From positions 25,839 through 36,091 of the forward strand of contig FR901608.1 of NCBI GenBank assembly GCA_000438015.1: a stretch of DNA of 10,253 bases, written 5' to 3'. The notes beneath the pieces are model-generated. The model made no database searches. It saw nothing but the letters and a program-made list of their open reading frames with translations, and had not been told where the DNA came from. The DNA is from Coraliomargarita sp. CAG:312 (GTDB taxonomy: Bacteria; Verrucomicrobiota; Verrucomicrobiia; Opitutales; Intestinicryptomonadaceae). Of the stretch, positions 5,870 to 10,253 are shown in pieces; position 1 is the first letter of the stretch; every line of letters begins with the position of its first letter. The translations under genes were made by a program, and so were the position numbers.

Positions 5870-7186
5870 ATGAATAGAAAAACATTCTTAAAAACCGCGG
5901 CTTTGGCGGGGGCGGCTGGTATGGTAATGCCGAAATTCTCTTTGGGCGCTGGACTTGGAAGCGACAAAATAAAGGTTGCCTTCGTCGGCCTCGGCGGAAG
6001 AGGCACAGGCGCGCTTATCAATATGGTAGATGCCGACGAAAATATCGAAATTGTTGCGGTTGGCGAACTTTTCCCAGAACGCGTTGAGGCCGCCAAGAAA
6101 AAGCTTTCCGAACATCTGGGGAGAAAGTACAAGGGCAATGGACAAAAAAAATTTGCGGAAATCTGGAAAACTACGGGAGATACAACTTTCTACGGCCTGG
6201 ACGCTATCGACAAAGTATTGCAGACGAATGCCGATGTAGTGGCGCTGGTGACTCCGCCGTGTTTTCGCACGCCGCATATAGAAAAATGCCTTAAGGCGGG
6301 CAAGAACGTGTTTGCGGAAAAGCCCGTATGCGTTGACGCGACACAGCTCCGCAAGATATATAACGAGCTCGTTCCCCTCGCCGACAGCAAGGGATTAAAA
6401 ATTCTCTGCGGAACTCAAATGCGTTATCATTCTGCGATTCAAGAGGCCGTGAACCGGGTAAGGGACGGGCAAATCGGCGATATAATCGCTGCCGATTTCC
6501 TGCGCTATGAATCGTCTTATTTGCACGGATGGTACGATGTTCCCAAGAATTTAAAACCGGACGATGTCGAATACCAGATTCGCGAATGGCTCGCATTTAG
6601 ATGGACATCAGGAGACCAGATTGTAGAACAGTATGTGCATAATTTGGACATGGCTCTGTGGGCAATAGGCAAGCTGCCTGTAGAGGTCGTAGGATCCGGC
6701 GGGAGGCAGATAGACATTCCCTATCCTGAGCGGGGCGACAGATTTTCAAACTGCCATGCCCAATATGAATTTGAGGACGGTGCGTCTCTTACCGCCGCAT
6801 GCCGGCAGGAAGACAACACATCGCCTTACGCGCCTTTTAAAGTTTTTGGCACAAAAGGCACTTTGCTAATGTCTTTTGGCAAGCAGCGCATATTGGGAGA
6901 AAAGCCGTGGGAGTCCGATTACCAGAAAAAGCCCGAACTCATATGCGAGCACGAGGCGCTTTTCGGCGCAATCCGCAATGGTACGCCTTTTAACACATTG
7001 AAGACTTGCGCGGATTCGTGTTTTGTGGCGATTGCCGGCAGAGAGTCTTGCTATGCTGGAAAACGCCTTAAATTGGCTTGGGTTTTGGAAAAATCGCAGC
7101 AGAATATGGTTCCCGACAATCTTAAGCTTACAGACAAAAAGCCGGTGGAAGAAGTTCCCGTCTGCGGCAAGTACAAGCTTGTTTGA
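5870..7186 (+). CDS. Gfo/Idh/MocA family oxidoreductase with Tat-like leader
   Basis: 438 residues. The leader NRKTFLKTAALAGAAGMVM (2-20) resembles a twin-arginine signal with Arg-Lys in place of Arg-Arg, with likely cleavage near residue 27, so export as a folded protein is probable. The Rossmann NAD(P) site is VGLGGRG at 39-45. The Lys of EKP (150-152) is the family's conserved active-site residue, and YVHNLD at 255-260 is the usual second motif. The C-terminal half (WTSGDQIVEQ at 245-254, VVGSGGRQ at 273-280, KVFGTKGTLL at 324-333) matches the long Tat-exported subgroup common in Planctomycetes and Verrucomicrobia. These act on sugars or cyclitols with bound NAD(P); the substrate here cannot be told. 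A glycosidase role, as in the related GH109 family, is possible but unsupported. AAAGGA (5856-5861) sits 8 bases before the ATG and supports this start. The gene is monocistronic and ends at the terminator at 7206. Confidence 0.95.
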   Translation: MNRKTFLKTAALAGAAGMVMPKFSLGAGLGSDKIKVAFVGLGGRGTGALINMVDADENIEIVAVGELFPERVEAAKKKLSEHLGRKYKGNGQKKFAEIWKTTGDTTFYGLDAIDKVLQTNADVVALVTPPCFRTPHIEKCLKAGKNVFAEKPVCVDATQLRKIYNELVPLADSKGLKILCGTQMRYHSAIQEAVNRVRDGQIGDIIAADFLRYESSYLHGWYDVPKNLKPDDVEYQIREWLAFRWTSGDQIVEQYVHNLDMALWAIGKLPVEVVGSGGRQIDIPYPERGDRFSNCHAQYEFEDGASLTAACRQEDNTSPYAPFKVFGTKGTLLMSFGKQRILGEKPWESDYQKKPELICEHEALFGAIRNGTPFNTLKTCADSCFVAIAGRESCYAGKRLKLAWVLEKSQQNMVPDNLKLTDKKPVEEVPVCGKYKLV

Positions 7187-7205
7187 TCCGGCGCGCGTGC
7201 TTTGC

Positions 7206-7244
7206 AAAATGCCGCGTACCTTTGGGGGAAGCGGCATTTTTATT
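7206..7244 (+). terminator. Intrinsic terminator after the oxidoreductase gene
   Basis: AAAATGCCGC at 7206-7215 pairs perfectly with GCGGCATTTT at 7231-7240 around a 15-base loop, followed by more T-rich sequence. It starts 20 bp past the stop codon and separates this gene from the PEP-CTERM gene. Confidence 0.85.
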
Positions 7245-7453
7245 TCTTCAACCGCTGTTTGGCGCCGGCAAGGCGGCCGTTTATAGAAAAATTCCTTTTT
7301 ATTTTTTCTGATGCAGCATTTTTGGCTCTTGCAATATCTATGGTTGCTTTTCTTTTAACTTTATGGATATTTTGCGCCGTATTGCCGAGTAGTAATTCGT
7401 TATGTTGATAATTTGTCTTGACTTACGAAAAAAAAAGAAATAAAAATCATTAT

Positions 7454-9040
7454 ATGAAAAAGATTTTGTTTTCCGTTATTGCCACATTCCTATTTGTAGG
7501 AGTTTCAAGCGCGTATCTATATACGCCAGGCGGAACATGGAGCAGTGAATCCAGTTGGGCGCGTTCAACTAGCGATACTTCGCCAGTGGTAGTTCCTGAC
7601 AGCAATGACATAATAGCCAATCTTTATTGGAGCTTTACCGATATAAACGTCGACGGCGATTATACTCTTTCGGCTCTTTCCATGAACCGCGACGTCGGCG
7701 CTGCGTGGAGCAGCAAGGGTCTCGGCGACATCGCGCGCCCTACGGTCAATCTATCCGGAACAAAGCCAGACGGCAGCGACGGCTCAATAAATTTTGACAT
7801 AGCCAATAATTCCGGAGGATACGTTATTTACGGTTCAAATAACGGGGAATCTGTCACGACATTAAACGCCTATAAGAATTCGAATTCGACTGGGGTTTTT
7901 CATACATACGATTGGCGCATGACTTTTAACGGAGGCCAAATCAATATTACCGATTCAGCAAATACAGGCACGCGCACCGCTTATATTTCGATTTCCGGAG
8001 ATACCGCCGCCGATTGGACTGGCTATACTTACGTTTACGATTTTTCGAGCGCTATAAATTCGACTGAAAATCTCACCCTAAAAGGATGGGGCGGATCGGA
8101 TACTTCTACTGGAGTGTTCAAGATGGAATTTAACAATTCCGTGAACCTCAAAAACGGAGACACATACCAGAAGCTTGCTCTTTCCGACACAAAGACAAAA
8201 ACCGGGCTAATGGTTTCAATGGCGGCAGGCACGACTTCCAATATAGGGGCATTAGAGATGGGCGTAAACACGTCTCTTGTTTTAGACGGGACTTTAAACG
8301 TAAACGCAAAAAGCAGCATTGCTTCGGGCGCGAAATTTACAATAAATGGAGTATATAAGTATAGCGGTTCGCTTACTATAAACGGAGAACTAGAAGTAAA
8401 CGGGATTTTAAATGCAGTTTCGAGCGATCCTTATATAACTGTAAATTCTACCGGAAAACTCACTGTAAATTCCGCAAATAAAGGCGATTTTTATACTTAT
8501 ACCGGCGTGAGGGTTTCAGGCGGAACACTGGTTATAAATTCGGATTCTTTCAATGCCAGCCAGAAACTCTGGATGCTGACTCCGTCAAATGGCGCCACCA
8601 ACGTTATAGAGTTAAATTCCGACGCAAGCTTATATTCGTTTTGTTGGATTACGGACTCAAAAACCCAGATAATATTTGACGGTGAATCGGTATTGCATCT
8701 TAAGAACTTGTCATCAAACAACGGCGACTACTGGTCGAGGGCGCTGGACGAAACAATAGGGCTGGAGCTTGTAAACTACAAAAACGGGCTAATCCAGGTC
8801 GACAGGCTCACAGACAATTCATGGACAGATCCCGACAGAACTAAGAATGCGACAGACAACTTGGAGTATATAGTAGCCGATGGATTTGAAGCAGGCTCTA
8901 TGGAATGGGTATGGCACGACGAAACTTCAACTTATTGGTTGGAGGGCGCGGCTATTCCGGAACCGTCGGTTTTTGCTTTCTTATTTGGCGGTTTTGCATC
9001 GGTATATATTTTGGTCAGGCGCACAAAAAAAATCCGGTAA
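7454..9040 (+). CDS. PEP-CTERM-sorted secreted beta-rich surface protein
   Basis: 528 residues from the ATG at 7454. An upstream in-frame TTG at 7418 would add 12 residues (TYEKKRNKNHY plus the initiator) before an ideal signal peptide and is rejected. Residues 1-20 (MKKILFSVIATFLFVGVSSA) are a Sec signal, with cleavage likely before Tyr21. The mature part is rich in Ser, Thr, Asn and Gly with alternating hydrophobics. It opens with a GGTWSSESSW motif like those at the front of verrucomicrobial autotransporter-type repeat proteins, and its middle (about 290-390) has short strand repeats such as SLTINGELEVNGILN, suggesting a beta-solenoid. Residues 501-528 are a complete PEP-CTERM tail: PEP at 502-504, a hydrophobic span, then RRTKK. 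The family is handled by exosortase, which is not encoded here. No catalytic motif is seen, so it is probably structural or adhesive. The leader is A-rich without a Shine-Dalgarno. Confidence 0.93.
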   Translation: MKKILFSVIATFLFVGVSSAYLYTPGGTWSSESSWARSTSDTSPVVVPDSNDIIANLYWSFTDINVDGDYTLSALSMNRDVGAAWSSKGLGDIARPTVNLSGTKPDGSDGSINFDIANNSGGYVIYGSNNGESVTTLNAYKNSNSTGVFHTYDWRMTFNGGQINITDSANTGTRTAYISISGDTAADWTGYTYVYDFSSAINSTENLTLKGWGGSDTSTGVFKMEFNNSVNLKNGDTYQKLALSDTKTKTGLMVSMAAGTTSNIGALEMGVNTSLVLDGTLNVNAKSSIASGAKFTINGVYKYSGSLTINGELEVNGILNAVSSDPYITVNSTGKLTVNSANKGDFYTYTGVRVSGGTLVINSDSFNASQKLWMLTPSNGATNVIELNSDASLYSFCWITDSKTQIIFDGESVLHLKNLSSNNGDYWSRALDETIGLELVNYKNGLIQVDRLTDNSWTDPDRTKNATDNLEYIVADGFEAGSMEWVWHDETSTYWLEGAAIPEPSVFAFLFGGFASVYILVRRTKKIR

Positions 9041-9064
9041 AAATAGTTTTATAAGACTAAAAGT

Positions 9065-9092
9065 AAAACGCGTTGTTATAGGCGCGTTTTTT
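9065..9092 (+). terminator. Intrinsic terminator after the PEP-CTERM gene
   Basis: AAAACGCG at 9065-9072 pairs with CGCGTTTT at 9083-9090 around a 10-base loop; six T run from 9087 to 9092. It begins 24 bp past the stop codon. The stem is short but perfect. Confidence 0.75.
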
Positions 9093-9272
9093 GTTTGCGA
9101 TCTGCGCATATGTCTGCTTTTTGTTTTTGCGAAGGGGATAAATAATCGTCTTTTGTGGAAGGATTTTCGCGCCTCGCAATGTGCGTTGTGGCTGTGCAGT
9201 TGCACTCCGCTAAACAATAAGATTGAGATTTGCGCGGGCGTATTTTTGCGAACTGAATACTTCAAATATTAC

Positions 9273-9300
9273 TTGAAAAATTTTTTGCGACAAATCTAAT
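9273..9300 (+). promoter_or_regulatory. Candidate sigma70-type promoter for the MFS gene
   Basis: TTGAAA at 9273-9278 and TCTAAT at 9295-9300 are 16 bp apart, each close to consensus. Transcription would start near 9307, only about 9 bases before the ATG at 9316, which would explain the absence of a Shine-Dalgarno there (a near-leaderless mRNA). Confidence 0.4.
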
Positions 9301-9315
9301 TCCCAACTTTAATTT

Positions 9316-10253
9316 ATGGACGGAAATTCCACAGACTATCCGCGGCTTGCGCGCAGAATCGCCGTCGGGATGTTTTTTTTCCTGCAAGGAATAGTATTTT
9401 CATCGTGGGCCAGCAGAATTGCCGACGTAAAAACGGCTCTAGGGCTTTCGGATGCCGCATTGGGTCTGATATTGTTGGGCACTCCTGTCGGGCAGTTTTG
9501 CACAATGCCGTTTTCAGGATACTTTGTGTCGAAATTCGGAAGCCGAAAAATAATCAGGATGGCGGCTGTTCTTTATCCGCTGGCTTTGTTTTTGATGGCG
9601 TATGCCGGCTCGGCGGCGGAGCTTTTTGCTGCGTTGGCGGTGTTCGGCGTTTTTGCAAATCTAAACAATATAGCAATAAACACACAGGCTGTTGATGTCG
9701 AAAGTATTTACGGCAGATCGATAATGTCGTCGTTTCACGGAATTTGGAGCTTTGCAGGATTTTTTGGGGGGATAGCGAGCACGTTGCTGGTCGCGGCCCA
9801 CATAAACATAGTAGGGCACTTTGCGATTGTAAATGTGTTTACGCTCCTAATACTTATAGCGTCGTACAAGTATTTGGTCGCTGTCGACGTGTCTAACTCT
9901 TCAGACAAGGAACCGAGTGGAGAAAAACCGCGCGGTTTTTTCTCCCCTACGCCTTTTATTATATTTTTAGGGATGATAGCCTTTGGCTCAATGAGTTGCG
10001 AGGGAACTATGTTCGATTGGAGCGTAGTGTATTTTAAGGATGTTGTGGGGGCTGCTCCGGATGCCAGCAGAATAGGTTTTATAGCTTTCATGTCGACTAT
10101 GGCCATGGGGCGGTTTGTCGGCGACAGCCTAATCACAAAATTCGGCGCGGTAAGGGTATTGCAGTGCAGCGGAATCGTAATAGCCTCCGGAATGATGCTT
10201 GCTGTAATATTTCCGAACGCCGTTGTAGCGGCGGTCGGATTTTTGATGGTTGG
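9316..10253 (+). CDS. MFS transporter (YbjJ-like), 3' end missing
   Basis: The ATG at 9316 opens a frame that runs without a stop for 312 codons to the right edge. The first span, about 17-35 (VGMFFFLQGIVFSSWASRIA), leads into the MFS fold. A motif-A-like loop, GYFVSKFGSRK, lies at 68-78 between spans 2 and 3, and its counterpart in the second half, GRFVGDSLITKFG, at 265-277. Between the halves is a polar linker, about 190-211. NNIAINTQAVDVE at 117-129 and SSFHGIWSFAGFFGG at 138-152 resemble the E. coli YbjJ group of inner-membrane MFS proteins, some of which are placed near sugar metabolism genes. The substrate is unknown. About 80-100 residues (the last spans) should lie beyond the window. 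No Shine-Dalgarno precedes the ATG. The linker codons contain a long hairpin, listed separately. Confidence 0.93.
   Translation, partial: MDGNSTDYPRLARRIAVGMFFFLQGIVFSSWASRIADVKTALGLSDAALGLILLGTPVGQFCTMPFSGYFVSKFGSRKIIRMAAVLYPLALFLMAYAGSAAELFAALAVFGVFANLNNIAINTQAVDVESIYGRSIMSSFHGIWSFAGFFGGIASTLLVAAHINIVGHFAIVNVFTLLILIASYKYLVAVDVSNSSDKEPSGEKPRGFFSPTPFIIFLGMIAFGSMSCEGTMFDWSVVYFKDVVGAAPDASRIGFIAFMSTMAMGRFVGDSLITKFGAVRVLQCSGIVIASGMMLAVIFPNAVVAAVGFLMV
9919..9945. repeat. Long near-perfect palindrome inside the MFS gene
   Basis: GGAGAAAAACCG at 9919-9930 pairs with CGGTTTTT and CTCC (9933-9945) with a single bulged T and a two-base loop, a 12-bp stem. It covers codons about 202-210 (GEKPRGFFS), the linker between the two halves of the transporter. 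The hairpin has its T-run within the 3' arm rather than after it, so it is not a standard terminator. Confidence 0.6.

Noticed and set aside
7418..7453. Upstream TTG start for the PEP-CTERM gene
   Set aside because: It would place 12 charged residues before a textbook Sec signal peptide; the ATG at 7454 starts exactly at MKK and is clearly better.
7412..7453. TTGACT with a TAAAAA 17 bp downstream as a promoter for the PEP-CTERM gene
   Set aside because: Transcription would begin on or after the ATG at 7454, so the match is probably chance in A-rich sequence.

Overview
The window looks like a piece of a Verrucomicrobiota chromosome, perhaps from the Opitutales/Puniceicoccales side. Two things point there. 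One is a 52-residue Lys/Arg-rich protein (4376-4534) that I recognise as the Chlamydiae/Verrucomicrobia 'small basic protein' family. The other is a secreted beta-rich protein ending in a PEP-CTERM sorting tail (7454-9040). Base composition is moderate. Most genes start without a clear Shine-Dalgarno sequence, after an A/T-rich leader. I see no rRNA, tRNA, CRISPR array, transposase or integrase, so this reads as ordinary chromosome rather than a mobile island.

Layout, left to right. Bases 3-1940 (+) hold the C-terminal 645 residues of a large aromatic-rich protein that may be carbohydrate-active; its start lies outside the window. Bases 1941-2440 are a non-coding stretch with a cluster of palindromes, closed by a strong terminator at 2441-2473. 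Bases 2533-3366 (-) encode a low-complexity protein with a Gly/Lys/Arg-rich basic tail. Bases 3669-4268 (+) encode a LUD-domain (LutC/YkgG, DUF162) protein. The small basic protein follows with its own good Shine-Dalgarno and a downstream terminator. Bases 4903-5652 (-) encode a multi-pass membrane protein of unknown function. Divergent from it, 5870-7186 (+) encodes a Gfo/Idh/MocA oxidoreductase with a Tat-like leader, followed by a terminator. The PEP-CTERM protein comes next with its own terminator. Bases 9316 to the right edge (+) encode an MFS transporter, cut by the window end at residue 312.

Almost every gene is a separate transcription unit: spacers are 100-600 bp, several carry terminators, and strands alternate. 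I do not see an operon or a multi-gene system. The sugar-related theme (large possible carbohydrate enzyme, exported Gfo/Idh/MocA protein, exosortase-sorted surface protein, MFS carrier) fits a polysaccharide-using verrucomicrobium, but their cooperation is not shown by the sequence. The less ordinary items are the small basic protein and its expression signals, the unassigned bipartite basic protein, the palindrome-rich 1941-2440 gap, a promoter-associated palindrome at 5675-5688, a possible gene remnant at 4723-4863, and a long hairpin inside the MFS gene.
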